A DNA stretch of 64,000 nucleotides from Streptomyces sp. ISL-43. GTDB taxonomy: Bacteria > Actinomycetota > Actinomycetes > Streptomycetales > Streptomycetaceae. The notes under the pieces were generated by a model. It worked only from the letters and a program-made list of their open reading frames with translations. It searched no databases and had not been told where the DNA came from. Made by a program: the position numbers and the translations under genes. Location: positions 124,001 through 188,000 of the forward strand of contig NZ_JAGGOT010000010.1 of the NCBI RefSeq assembly GCF_018614195.1, read 5' to 3'. This document shows positions 1 through 8,028 of this stretch, one piece after another. Numbering within the stretch: the stretch's first letter is position 1; each line of letters starts with the position of its first letter.

Positions 1-850
1 CGCCGCTCTCGGCCCGCCGGGCGCTGAGCCGGTCGGCGGCGACGCGGGCGTTGACCCGCAGGTACGTCGAGTACGCGGCGAGGAAGGACCGGGTGGCCTC
101 GTCGGCGGCGACCAGGCCCTCCAGGGTGCGCTGCACGGACTCCATGTCGTCGAAGGAGCGGGCGGCCTCACCGATCAGGTCCTCGTCCAGCGGGCGCAGG
201 CCTTCGGTGAGGGTGTCGGAGAGCTTGCCCGGGTCGAGGTTCTTGGCGAGCTGCGGGCGGCGCAGCGTGAGGATGAGGGTGAGCAGCTGTTCGTAGCGCT
301 CCCGGCCGAGGCCGAACAGACGCTGGTCGACGGCGGTGCGGTAGTCCGTGGCGGAGGCGATCACCTCGGCGCTCAGCGGGGCGAGTTCGGCTGTCAGCTG
401 CTTCTTCGTCAGCGGCCGGTCGTCGTCGGTGAGCAGGGAGAAGTCCTCGCCGATGCGGCCGTCGGCGACGAAGTGCCAGCGGGCCGGGGTGTCCCGGTGT
501 TTCTGGGCGTGCAGGCCGACGCCGCAGGTGACGGCCTGCCCGGTGGTGCGGTGGGTGAATTCGATCCATACGTAGCCGAGCGCGCCTTCCTGCCCGCGAA
601 AGAGCAGGTTGGACTTCATGGTGCGGTCCTCGGCCGCGAACGGGTTGAGCCGCTTGGGGTCGATCCGCCCGTCCAGAACGAACGGGAAGAGCACTTCGAG
701 GGCCTTGGTCTTGCCGGACCCGTTGGGGCCGCGCAGCACCAGCCAGCCGCCGGCGAAGGAGAACTCCTCGTCGCGGTAGTCCCACAGGTTGATGATCCCG
801 GCGCGGGTGGGCACGAACCGGGGCTGGAGGTCGGTCGGCGGGGTGCTCAC
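1..850 (-). CDS. SMC/MukB-like ATPase of a Wadjet-type operon (TIGR02680-like, JetC role), C-terminus outside window
   Basis: Only the first 283 codons are present; the gene runs off the left edge. It opens with GTG at 850, overlapping the TGA of the preceding gene by four bases. The N-terminus has an ABC-type head: a Walker A GPNGSGKT at residues 41-48, preceded by a short strand-rich segment and followed by a long helical region. This start resembles the TIGR02680 family of very large coiled-coil ATPases encoded with DUF2397 and DUF2398 proteins. In Wadjet systems the homologous SMC-like subunit loads on circular plasmid DNA and extrudes loops, and a partner nuclease then cuts it. The expected DUF2399/TOPRIM nuclease gene should lie just left of the window. 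Family assignment is from motif and context and is good; the exact Wadjet type (probably II) is less certain. Confidence 0.82.
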   Translation of the reverse strand, partial: MSTPPTDLQPRFVPTRAGIINLWDYRDEEFSFAGGWLVLRGPNGSGKTKALEVLFPFVLDGRIDPKRLNPFAAEDRTMKSNLLFRGQEGALGYVWIEFTHRTTGQAVTCGVGLHAQKHRDTPARWHFVADGRIGEDFSLLTDDDRPLTKKQLTAELAPLSAEVIASATDYRTAVDQRLFGLGRERYEQLLTLILTLRRPQLAKNLDPGKLSDTLTEGLRPLDEDLIGEAARSFDDMESVQRTLEGLVAADEATRSFLAAYSTYLRVNARVAADRLSARRAESG

Positions 851-2304
851 TTGGCGGGGTCCTTCACGTCGTCTGCGGGGAACAGGGCGTCGGGGGCCCC
901 TGCTTCGGGGCCCCCGGTGCTCCCGGGGCTTTGGGTGGTACGAATGCGCGGGCGCGCCTTCACCTCGGCCGTCACACCGCGGTAGCGGGCCAGCAGCGGC
1001 AGCGCGAGAACCCCGCCCGCGACCCGCACGACGAGCGACATGGCAGCCAGCAGGTCCAAGGCCTGGTCGAGGAGCCGGTCGGGGTCGCCGCGCAGGTCGG
1101 CTGCGAACCCGGCACCGTACCGCTCGGTGATCTCCTTGGTCCGGGCGCGCAGCCAGGAGGTGGTGACGAAGGGATAGCGGACCTCCGGGGCGGCCGGCGC
1201 CTCGTTCTCCCCCTCCGCCTCTTCCTCCGTGGCCTCCTGGTCTGCCGTGGCCTGTTCGAACACACCCTGCGCGGGGAGAGCAAGGTCGATCCGGCCGGCC
1301 CGGTCCGCGAGGCGCTCGGCGGCAGTCGGCGCGGGCAGCAGCTCGGCCGCGCGGCGCCCGGTGCGCGCCGCGGCCTCGCTGATCCGCGCGCCGAGCAGCA
1401 GCGCGGCCTGCGCGACGGTGCCGCCGCCGGGGAACCGCGTATCGGAGAGGCGGCCCGAGGTGTCCACCAGGGCGATGCCCTCCGCGCGCCGCTCGATGGT
1501 GAGGCCGGTGAGGCGGGTGAGGTCCTCGGCGAGCGCGGGGGCCCGCAGCTGGCCGGTCAGCTCCGGGTCGGCGTCGGCGTAGTAGGCGACCGGATGCTCC
1601 AGGACCAGGCGCCTCGCCCGCCGGGACGCGGAAAGCCGCTGGGCCCGGCGCCCCTCGGACAGACTCCGCGCACCCGCCGAGTCGAGGAGCGCGGTCACCG
1701 ACGTGACGTGCTGGAGGACGCGGGTGGGCTGGTGGACGGCGGTGAGCACCTCCCGGTCGATGTCGTACAGAGCCTCGGCCCGCTCCGGATCGGAGGCCCA
1801 GGAGGCGGCGGAGCCGTCGGCCAGGCGCAGTGCGCCACGTTCGGTGAGCCAGCTGACGGCGTCGACGAAGGCGTCCCGGTCGTGCTTGCGGCCGGTGTCC
1901 AGGCCGAGCCCGTCGATTCTGGCGGCGTCCGCGGCGATGGCGTCGGCGAGTTCGCCGAGCGCGACCTGCGCGCCGTGCCGGCCCAGCGTGGCCAGGGTGA
2001 GGGCGAGGTAGGCGTAACGGCGCCGGTCGAAGGGGCGACCGGACCGGCTCAGCGCCGGCCGGGTGGGGTCCAACTGGTCCTGGGCGCGCTGGAGGCGGGC
2101 GGTGTCGGCGGTGGTGATCAGCCGGTAGCCGAGCACCTCCATCAGATCGGTGCGCAACTGCTCGGCCCAGCGCCGCACGGTCGCCAGCGCGCCGCCGTCC
2201 GGGTACACCGGCGTGATCAGCGGATGCCGCAGCACGAGACGTACGGCCTTCTGATAGTCGGCCAGTTCCAGAGCCGATACGTTCTCGGCGACGCGGGTGC
2301 TCAT
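847..2304 (-). CDS. DUF2398 / TIGR02678 family protein (JetB-like subunit)
   Basis: 485 residues from ATG at 2304, which overlaps the stop of the DUF2397 gene as ATGA. The protein is soluble and helical, with winged-helix-like stretches in the first third (two consecutive segments rich in Leu and Arg) and an acidic Glu/Ala-rich linker near residues 370-385. Length, order and neighbours match the TIGR02678 protein of the four-gene Wadjet-like cassette. In these systems it plays the kleisin-associated or KITE-like role that bridges the SMC ATPase. No catalytic motif is visible. Translation is almost certainly coupled to both neighbours because stop and start codons overlap on each side. A longer reading frame upstream of 2304 only shadows the neighbouring gene. 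Confidence 0.8.
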   Translation of the reverse strand: MSTRVAENVSALELADYQKAVRLVLRHPLITPVYPDGGALATVRRWAEQLRTDLMEVLGYRLITTADTARLQRAQDQLDPTRPALSRSGRPFDRRRYAYLALTLATLGRHGAQVALGELADAIAADAARIDGLGLDTGRKHDRDAFVDAVSWLTERGALRLADGSAASWASDPERAEALYDIDREVLTAVHQPTRVLQHVTSVTALLDSAGARSLSEGRRAQRLSASRRARRLVLEHPVAYYADADPELTGQLRAPALAEDLTRLTGLTIERRAEGIALVDTSGRLSDTRFPGGGTVAQAALLLGARISEAAARTGRRAAELLPAPTAAERLADRAGRIDLALPAQGVFEQATADQEATEEEAEGENEAPAAPEVRYPFVTTSWLRARTKEITERYGAGFAADLRGDPDRLLDQALDLLAAMSLVVRVAGGVLALPLLARYRGVTAEVKARPRIRTTQSPGSTGGPEAGAPDALFPADDVKDPAK

Positions 2305-3884
2305 CCGGTGACCTCCAGGCACAGTCCGTCCAGGTGCAGATCGCCCCGCACGGTGCGCACCGTGGTGAACGCCTCGCCGGGCCCCGTCGGGACGAGGGTG
2401 AGCCGCACCCCGTGCGCCGAACCGGAGGCCATCGGCCCCGCGACACCCCGGGTGACCGGCACCCGCGCGGCCAGCGCCACGTCCATCAGGGACAGCAGTG
2501 CCCGGGTCTCGGCCTCGTCCAGGACCCTGCCGTACGCGCCGTCGCGGGCCAGCGCGAGCGCCGCCCCCCGGCGCTCGGCCTGCTCCTTGATCTGCGCGGC
2601 CCGCAGCCCGGCCCGCTCGGCGTCGTTGCGCTCGATCCGTCCCGGCCCCTTGAGGGCAGGGGTGCGGCCGGACTGCACCAGGGTGCGGGCCAGCTCCACC
2701 GGCTCGGCCTCCCACCACGAGGTACGCCCGGAAATCAGCTCGGGGTCCGGATAGGGAACGGCGATGTGCCGGGGCGCACCGAGCCCGAACACCGCCTGGA
2801 ACAGGGCATGCGCGTCGTCGTCGCTGACACATGAGGTGAACCACTGGGCGAGGTGGCGCAGCTGGCTCTCCCGGCTGACTCCGCCGCGCCGCGCTTCGGT
2901 GACCCGCCGCAGCAGCGCGAGGACCGAGCGGATCGCGGTGACCGTGGCGTCCTGCAGCCGCTCGGCCTCGCTGTGCTCACGCTCCCCGAACCAGTGCACG
3001 ATGCCGCCCCACCGCTGCCGCCAGTCGTCCAGACGGGCGGCCGGGGTACGGAAGAGCCGCTCGTCGGCCTCCGCGGCGTACTCGACCATCCGGTCCACGC
3101 CGCTTGCCGCGGCCTTCTCCACCGCCTCGGCGAGCAGCGGAGCGTAGCGCCCCAGTTCGGCGGTGAACTCCCGCATGTGCCCGAGCAGCGCGTCCTTGTG
3201 CGCGAGGAACACCTCGGGCCGGGTGTCGTTGGTCCGCGCCAGGTCGCCGAGCATCAGATAGAAGCGGGCAGCCCGCTGCGCCATCTCGTTCAGCACGGAG
3301 TCCAGGCGGCCCAGCTTCCGATAGACCTCCTCGGCGTCGCCCGCGGCGTTCGCCTCTGCAAGCGCGGCCAGGTCGGCGAGGATGTCGGGGAAGACGAGCC
3401 GGGAGAGCTGCGCGTCCTCCAGGGAGGCACCGAGCACGTCCTCCACTGCGCGGTAGGCCCGGTATCCGGCCTGGGTGAACTGGTACACGTAGTGCCGGTT
3501 GCGGTACTCCGCCAGGTTCGCCGCCCGCGTCCCGTCGTAACTGCGGTCCAGGACACGCCACTCGGCGAGCGCGTCCAGCAGCGGCTGCACGTCGCCCACG
3601 GCCGCCCCTGGATGGTCCGCGACCAGCCTGCCCACCAGGGCGGCCGCGTCGGAAGCATGCAGCAGCACCTGGTAGTTGGCCCGGCCCCTCTCGAAGGCAC
3701 GCAGCAGCCACAGGTACTCGTGACGCTTCTCGGCAGCCGCGAAGTGGAAAAGCCGCAGCCGGTCGTCGAGGGTGAAGGCATCGATCCCGAAAGCATCCGC
3801 GTCTCCGCCCTCCGAGGGCGTGGGGCCCGGGGACACAGAGCCTGTCGGCGCAGCCGGGGGCGGGGTCAGGGAATCGTCACTCAC
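2301..3884 (-). CDS. DUF2397 / TIGR02677 family protein (JetA-like subunit)
   Basis: 527 residues with a GTG start at 3884; a second GTG lies two codons downstream. The first 40 residues are Pro/Ser/Gly-rich and disordered. A conserved core follows, starting with a Leu/Phe-rich helix that contains the KRHEYLWLLRAF stretch typical of DUF2397. It is first in a tightly coupled operon (DUF2397, DUF2398, SMC ATPase), each junction a four-base overlap. In Wadjet-like complexes this subunit is the probable kleisin equivalent. The promoter must lie between 3885 and about 4190. The operon sits directly outside the tRNA-Thr island, so it is either old chromosomal defence DNA or part of a larger variable region extending left of the window. 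Confidence 0.82.
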   Translation of the reverse strand: MSDDSLTPPPAAPTGSVSPGPTPSEGGDADAFGIDAFTLDDRLRLFHFAAAEKRHEYLWLLRAFERGRANYQVLLHASDAAALVGRLVADHPGAAVGDVQPLLDALAEWRVLDRSYDGTRAANLAEYRNRHYVYQFTQAGYRAYRAVEDVLGASLEDAQLSRLVFPDILADLAALAEANAAGDAEEVYRKLGRLDSVLNEMAQRAARFYLMLGDLARTNDTRPEVFLAHKDALLGHMREFTAELGRYAPLLAEAVEKAAASGVDRMVEYAAEADERLFRTPAARLDDWRQRWGGIVHWFGEREHSEAERLQDATVTAIRSVLALLRRVTEARRGGVSRESQLRHLAQWFTSCVSDDDAHALFQAVFGLGAPRHIAVPYPDPELISGRTSWWEAEPVELARTLVQSGRTPALKGPGRIERNDAERAGLRAAQIKEQAERRGAALALARDGAYGRVLDEAETRALLSLMDVALAARVPVTRGVAGPMASGSAHGVRLTLVPTGPGEAFTTVRTVRGDLHLDGLCLEVTG

Positions 3885-4030
3885 GGGCGTCAGCGGCTTC
3901 CTCGTACGACGGGACAGGACCAGTTCTCACCTCAGTCTGCCGCCTGGCCACCAGAGTGGGAAACCCCGCCCAATGCATCCATCAGCGCAGGTAAACTGCG
4001 CGCCCGTGCAGATCCATCCCCGCGCCGCGG

Positions 4031-4086
4031 AACGGCTTGACCGCCTGGTGCGAGACAGCCTCCTGGAGCCGGCCGCCGCTCTTCGC
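4031..4086 (+). pseudogene. Fragment of a PIN-domain gene C-terminus (left copy)
   Basis: A short stretch reads ERLDRLVRDSLLEPAAALR in frame. It is near-identical in protein and DNA to the end of the larger fragment at 10736-10959. The LDRL-x-RDxLLExAAAL ending resembles the tail of actinobacterial PIN-domain (VapC-like) toxins. There is no start, no ribosome binding site and no rest of the domain, so it is a remnant. It is the outermost part of a roughly 240-bp segment repeated at the other side of the island. Confidence 0.45.
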
Positions 4087-4188
4087 GCCGTTGATCCCGA
4101 CACAGTTCCCCGCATCCGGCCCTCAGGCGCGCTCACGCACGGGGTCCCGAACCCCGGCCACCGCATGCCCGCATGGGTAAGGGGCATG

Positions 4189-4225
4189 AAAAAGCCCCAG
4201 GTCACGGCGAGTGAGTCCTGGGGCT
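4189..4225 (-). terminator. Terminator-like hairpin beside the displaced tRNA-Thr 3' half
   Basis: A stem AGCCCCAGG/CCTGGGGCT encloses a 15-base loop. On the minus strand it is followed by a run of T residues. The same hairpin stands beside the intact tRNA at 11045-11081. It is the natural terminator of the tRNA gene, stranded here when the island entered. Confidence 0.7.
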
Positions 4226-4230
4226 AATCC

Positions 4231-4273
4231 GAGCCGCCTTCGGGATTCGAACCCGAGACCTACGCATTACGAG
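4231..4273 (-). repeat. attL: displaced 3' part of tRNA-Thr
   Basis: 43 bases identical to 11087-11129, covering the tRNA-Thr gene from the anticodon loop through the T arm to the acceptor end. Beyond 4273 the sequence departs from the tRNA, so this copy is not a functional tRNA. It is the expected product of site-specific integration into a tRNA 3' end. The intact tRNA is at the far end. Confidence 0.88.
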
Positions 4274-4556
4274 GCCCCACAAGATCATCCCATCCACTGC
4301 CGGGCCGTGCCACCGAATCCTGATTCCCCAGGCCAGGGCGGTGCGGCCCGGCCCCGACATGCCGCCCAATCCACCCTGTGCCACCTCGTCCGCTCACGCA
4401 CCGCTCACGCAAGCCAGGCCGCCCGCCCGGGGCGCCATGAGGGGCTCAAGCGCGCCGTGGGGTCAAATCTGACCAAGGTCGACCTCCACCAAGGAGGGAG
4501 CGGAGCCGCCTGGCCAGCTTCGACGCCGCCTCCATTTATGACGAGACCTGCGACCA

Positions 4557-4593
4557 AAACGATATCTCTCACGGCAAACAAATGCTATCGTTT
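4557..4593 (+). promoter_or_regulatory. Candidate operator/promoter of the toxin-antitoxin pair
   Basis: A perfect inverted repeat, AAACGATA (4557-4564) and TATCGTTT (4586-4593), lies 35 bases upstream of the antitoxin start. The segment is locally AT-rich. Ribbon-helix-helix antitoxins usually repress their own operon through palindromes at the promoter, so this is a plausible autoregulatory site. A good ribosome binding site, GGAGGGA, follows at 4612-4618. The binding role is inferred. Confidence 0.45.
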
Positions 4594-4627
4594 CGTTGGC
4601 AAGGGCATCTGTGGAGGGACCATCAAC

Positions 4628-4870
4628 ATGGCCAGAACTGTCATCGACCTCGACGAAGACATGGTCACCGAGGCCATGCGCATCTTCGGCACCAAAACGA
4701 AGGCCAAAGCCGTCCGCCTCGCCATGGAGGACGCCGTCAAGAGGCACCTGCGGCAGGAGTTCTTCGACGCCATGGACGCCGGCGAACTCGACTTCAGCGA
4801 GATCGTCGAGAACACCGGCCCCCGCAACACCGACGGAACGCTCAAGCGCGACGGCGGCCGGGCCGCCTGA
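4628..4870 (+). CDS. VapB-type ribbon-helix-helix antitoxin
   Basis: 80 residues from ATG at 4628, preceded by GGAGGGA. The N-terminus TVIDLDEDMVTEAMRIFG, followed by a TKAKAVRLAMEDAV helix, is the classic VapB pattern: a DNA-binding beta strand, then helix-turn-helix. The C-terminal part (residues about 55-80) is polar and would wrap the toxin. It overlaps the toxin start by one base (TGATG), so the pair is translationally coupled. Expected role: neutralise the adjacent PIN ribonuclease and repress the operon as a complex. A longer frame runs upstream through the att site but has no coding character there. Confidence 0.85.
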   Translation: MARTVIDLDEDMVTEAMRIFGTKTKAKAVRLAMEDAVKRHLRQEFFDAMDAGELDFSEIVENTGPRNTDGTLKRDGGRAA

Positions 4871-5289
4871 TGCAGGACCGCTACCTGATCGACAAGTCCG
4901 CCCTCGCCCGCTGGACGAAACCCAGCGTCAGAGAGGTACTCAAGCCGCTCCACGAGCGGTACCTCCTCGCCGTCTGCCAACCCACCGAGTACGAGATGAT
5001 CCACTCGGCCCGGGACAACGCGGAGGCGACACGCATCAGCACCTGGCTCCACGCCTTCGACTACCTGCACGGCGGCGACGACACCTTCACTCGCGCACTG
5101 GAAATCCAGCGCCACGCCCTCAACGCAGGTTTCCACCGCGCCCTGTCGCTCCCCGACCTTCTCATCGCCGCCACAGCGGAACTGAACCGGCGAACGGTCC
5201 TCCACTACGACGGAGACTTCGACATGATCGCCTCCCTCACCGGCCAGCCCACCGAATGGGTCGTCCCGCCCGGCAGCGCCGACCGATGA
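4870..5289 (+). CDS. VapC-type PIN-domain ribonuclease toxin
   Basis: 139 residues starting at the ATG that overlaps the antitoxin stop. The PIN acidic residues are visible: Asp8 in YLIDKSALA, Glu40/Glu42 in TEYE, an Asp in the LPDLLIAATAE helix, and a C-terminal HYDGDFD cluster. Length is normal for VapC. Such toxins cut tRNA or rRNA when freed from the antitoxin. As the first operon of an integrase-less island, the pair may stabilise the island against loss. The target RNA cannot be told from the sequence. Confidence 0.87.
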   Translation: MQDRYLIDKSALARWTKPSVREVLKPLHERYLLAVCQPTEYEMIHSARDNAEATRISTWLHAFDYLHGGDDTFTRALEIQRHALNAGFHRALSLPDLLIAATAELNRRTVLHYDGDFDMIASLTGQPTEWVVPPGSADR

Positions 5290-5590
5290 GAATGCCGATC
5301 CTCCCCAACCCCGACGAGTCGTCTGGTGTCCCCCATCGAGTGGTCGCGGGGGTGCAGCTGGCCTGCGGCAGCGCACTCGTCGCCCTGTAGAGCCTGGCTC
5401 TGCGCGGATCCCTGCAGGTCCTGGGCGGGGCCGACGGAGGCACCGCCTCGAATTGACCCTCGCCGTCTTCCTCCTGATTCCGATCGCAAACACCCCTCGA
5501 CCCTCTCTTCCTGCTCGGGACAGCGACGGGGCCGCGTCGCCGGCATGCCGCTCCATAGCGCGATAAGGCCGCTGAGCCGGGAATCCGCAG
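5290..5590. other. Intergenic region between convergent vapC-like and oxygenase genes
   Basis: About 300 bases where the toxin operon and the minus-strand oxygenase gene meet. Reading frames cross it but lack ribosome binding sites and recognisable protein. No strong terminator hairpin was found by eye. Confidence 0.5.
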
Positions 5591-7906
5591 TCATCCGTTC
5601 CGCGGCGGCATCAGCCATGCCAGGTCCGCCGCGGCCTGGCGGCGGACCGTCCGCTCACGGGTGAACAGGTCCTCTGTCTTCGTCAGCACCAGCGTGTACG
5701 GGCATCCCTGCCGCCTGGTCTGGTGAAACACCGGCAGCTCGGCCGAGTCGATCCCCGTGTGCACATGGCGTCGCCCCTCCTTCGCCAGCGGCCATTCCAG
5801 GACCCGCCGCGACCGGGAGCCGAGGAATGCACCGAGGGCACCGCACAGCTCGCAGCCGCACCCGGTCCAGGCCACGGACCAGTCGTCAGCAGCGCGCGGC
5901 GCCCGCTCGCACACCACGCGGAGCCGGTCCGCGCAGTCCCGCGCGATCACGTCGAGACCCGCTGCGCCCCACTCGGCCGCCGGCAACGCCTCCTCGGCGC
6001 TGCGCAGCATCGGCATCAGGCACTCGAGCACCGTGTCCCGGTACTCGCGCAGTGCTGCCGCGATCCCGTCCCGCTGCTCTGCGTCGGCCGCCGCCAGGAC
6101 GCATCGCAGCGGCAGGGCCAGCTGCCGCAGCTGCGCACGGCGGATGTCGGCCGACCTGGTCGTGGTCCACAGCCGCAGGTCTCGGTCCACCGCAGCCCAG
6201 ACCCCGTCGGCCAGCAGCCGCGCCACCGCTGGCGCGCGACGGGCACGCAGCGCGGTACACAGCTCCGGCAACCGCTCCGTCCACTGGTAATGCTGCGAGT
6301 CGAGGCGGTGGGCCGACGCGAACCAGACCTCGACGACCCGGCGCGTCCACGCGGTTCCGTACCGCTCGGCTGCCGCCGACAGTGCGCCCGCGCACTCCGG
6401 GCCGAGCGCGCTTGCTTGGAACGGCTCCAGCAGCATCGCCGCGGTCTCGGCCGCCTCCAGGCCCGCAGCCACCTGCAGCGCGCAGCCCAGCAACTCACGT
6501 TGCGGACGGGTGTGCTTCCAGAACGGGGCGAGGGACAGGGCCCGCTCACGCGCCCGGTGCAGGTCGCCCCGGGCGATGCCGACGCGCAGTTTCTCCAGTG
6601 CCCACCCCGATCCGGCCTCGCCGCGTGCCACGAAGGCCCGCTCACGCGGCCACACGACGACCGCGGCCCGCCGGTACCACCGGTCCAGCGTGTTGCCGTA
6701 GTTGCCCATGTAACCCTCGTACTGGGAGTCGTAGGGCGTCAGGTCCGCGCTCGCGGTACTCGCGCACACCTCGTAGTCGTCAACCCGCAAGGAGATCTGC
6801 TCGCCGCCGGTGCCGTCCGGACCGGTCCACCAGCCCAGGGTGATCTCGTCGTCGACCAGCTCTTGGAGAACGTAGTCCCCGTCCGCGCCCGCGTCACCGC
6901 CCTCACCGTCGTCGTCGTACCCGTAGTCGTCCCAGGGATCGTCCCCTTCGGGATAGGCATCCCAGGTCTCCTTCACCTCGGCCAGGGCGAGCACCGACTC
7001 GCACCCGGCCTGCTCGGCAGCGGCGCGCAGCAGCGCTGCACGTCCCGCGTCTGCGCCCTTGAGCCGTTCCCAGCTCAGACCCCGCTGGGTGTACTCGTGA
7101 TCGAGCAGGTATACGAGCCGGTTCGGCGGATCGGACTCGCGGCTGCCGTAGCGCGGCGTGACGGGCGACCCGAAGTGCTGCTCCAGACTGTGTGCCAGCT
7201 CCGCCGGCGGTCCGGACAGCTCTGTCGAAGTCCCCGGCGCGGCCATCAGGTTGAAGGTGAGCGTCACCCGGTACCCGGATCGGACCGGAGTGACCTCGTG
7301 CCGGCAGTCGGCGTAGAAGGCGACAAGGGTCAGATCCGTCTTCGAGGCACGGTAGGCACACTCCTGCCCAGCGTGCTCGATGACCAGCTCTCCCCCCGTG
7401 TGCGCCGAAGGCAGGGACAGCACCAGCGTGCCCACCATGGCGTCGTCCTTCTCCGAATCCTGGTGCGGAAGGAAGAACTGTCCCTTCCCGTACACCAGCA
7501 TCGCGTGCGGCTCAGCCCACAGCCGGGTCGCCGCCGGGAGACCGAGAGCGTCCCGGAAATGCTCCAGTGCGCCACTCAGCAGCGACGACCAGGAAGGATC
7601 GCCAAGGCTGAGCTGATCCGGCGAGATCTGCCAGGTGTCCCGCACGCTGGTGTCGTCCAGCGTCTCCTCGCCCTTTCCGAACAACGCCGGCCGTGACACC
7701 GAGATCAGCCGCTTCGCCTGGGGCGCCCGCAACGGAAGGCGCACCGGCCCGACCCCGGCCACCTCAAGGTTCAGGCTGGCCGCAGGCACTTCCAGCCGGG
7801 CGCTGAAAGCCCCCGCTGTCTTCGCCCCGCCGAGCAGCCCAGCCAGTCGTTCCCTCGGTGCAACCACCACGCCCCTGCCCTCCGCCCCTACGGACCTGCC
7901 GTCCAC
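5591..7906 (-). CDS. Large 2OG-Fe(II)-dependent oxygenase family protein
   Basis: 771 residues from GTG at 7906. A start further upstream would add a basic, low-complexity stretch unlike the rest and is rejected. The double-stranded beta-helix iron site is clear in the first third: His148 and Asp150 in FFLPHQDSEKDD, His203 in DCRHEVTPV, and a 2-oxoglutarate-binding Arg213 in YRVTLTFNL, with GGEL between. The remaining 500 residues are acidic, then helical, with a CGCELCG cysteine cluster near the C-terminus that could bind metal. Oxygenases of this fold hydroxylate proteins, nucleic acids or small molecules; the substrate here is unknown. It is divergent from the gene at 8029 with a 122-bp shared promoter region, and lies inside the tRNA-Thr island. 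Confidence 0.8.
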   Translation of the reverse strand: MDGRSVGAEGRGVVVAPRERLAGLLGGAKTAGAFSARLEVPAASLNLEVAGVGPVRLPLRAPQAKRLISVSRPALFGKGEETLDDTSVRDTWQISPDQLSLGDPSWSSLLSGALEHFRDALGLPAATRLWAEPHAMLVYGKGQFFLPHQDSEKDDAMVGTLVLSLPSAHTGGELVIEHAGQECAYRASKTDLTLVAFYADCRHEVTPVRSGYRVTLTFNLMAAPGTSTELSGPPAELAHSLEQHFGSPVTPRYGSRESDPPNRLVYLLDHEYTQRGLSWERLKGADAGRAALLRAAAEQAGCESVLALAEVKETWDAYPEGDDPWDDYGYDDDGEGGDAGADGDYVLQELVDDEITLGWWTGPDGTGGEQISLRVDDYEVCASTASADLTPYDSQYEGYMGNYGNTLDRWYRRAAVVVWPRERAFVARGEAGSGWALEKLRVGIARGDLHRARERALSLAPFWKHTRPQRELLGCALQVAAGLEAAETAAMLLEPFQASALGPECAGALSAAAERYGTAWTRRVVEVWFASAHRLDSQHYQWTERLPELCTALRARRAPAVARLLADGVWAAVDRDLRLWTTTRSADIRRAQLRQLALPLRCVLAAADAEQRDGIAAALREYRDTVLECLMPMLRSAEEALPAAEWGAAGLDVIARDCADRLRVVCERAPRAADDWSVAWTGCGCELCGALGAFLGSRSRRVLEWPLAKEGRRHVHTGIDSAELPVFHQTRRQGCPYTLVLTKTEDLFTRERTVRRQAAADLAWLMPPRNG

Positions 7907-8028
7907 GGCCCGAATTCTACGAACCCGACGGCGCCACCGGACCACGACCGTGCACGGGCTCACCCGAACGTCGCGTACCACCCCCGAACCCCGTCGAGTA
8001 ACGGCGCCTGGCGGTAGCATGCACGGCC

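Noticed and set aside
847..2844. Long frame extending the DUF2398 gene back to 2844.
   Set aside because: The extra part overlaps the DUF2397 gene fully and is Arg/Gly-rich shadow sequence; the ATG at 2304 has a clean ATGA overlap.
4211..4627. Long in-frame extension upstream of the antitoxin that runs through the att site.
   Set aside because: It crosses tRNA-derived sequence, has no coding character, and the ATG at 4628 has a good ribosome binding site and the right family start.
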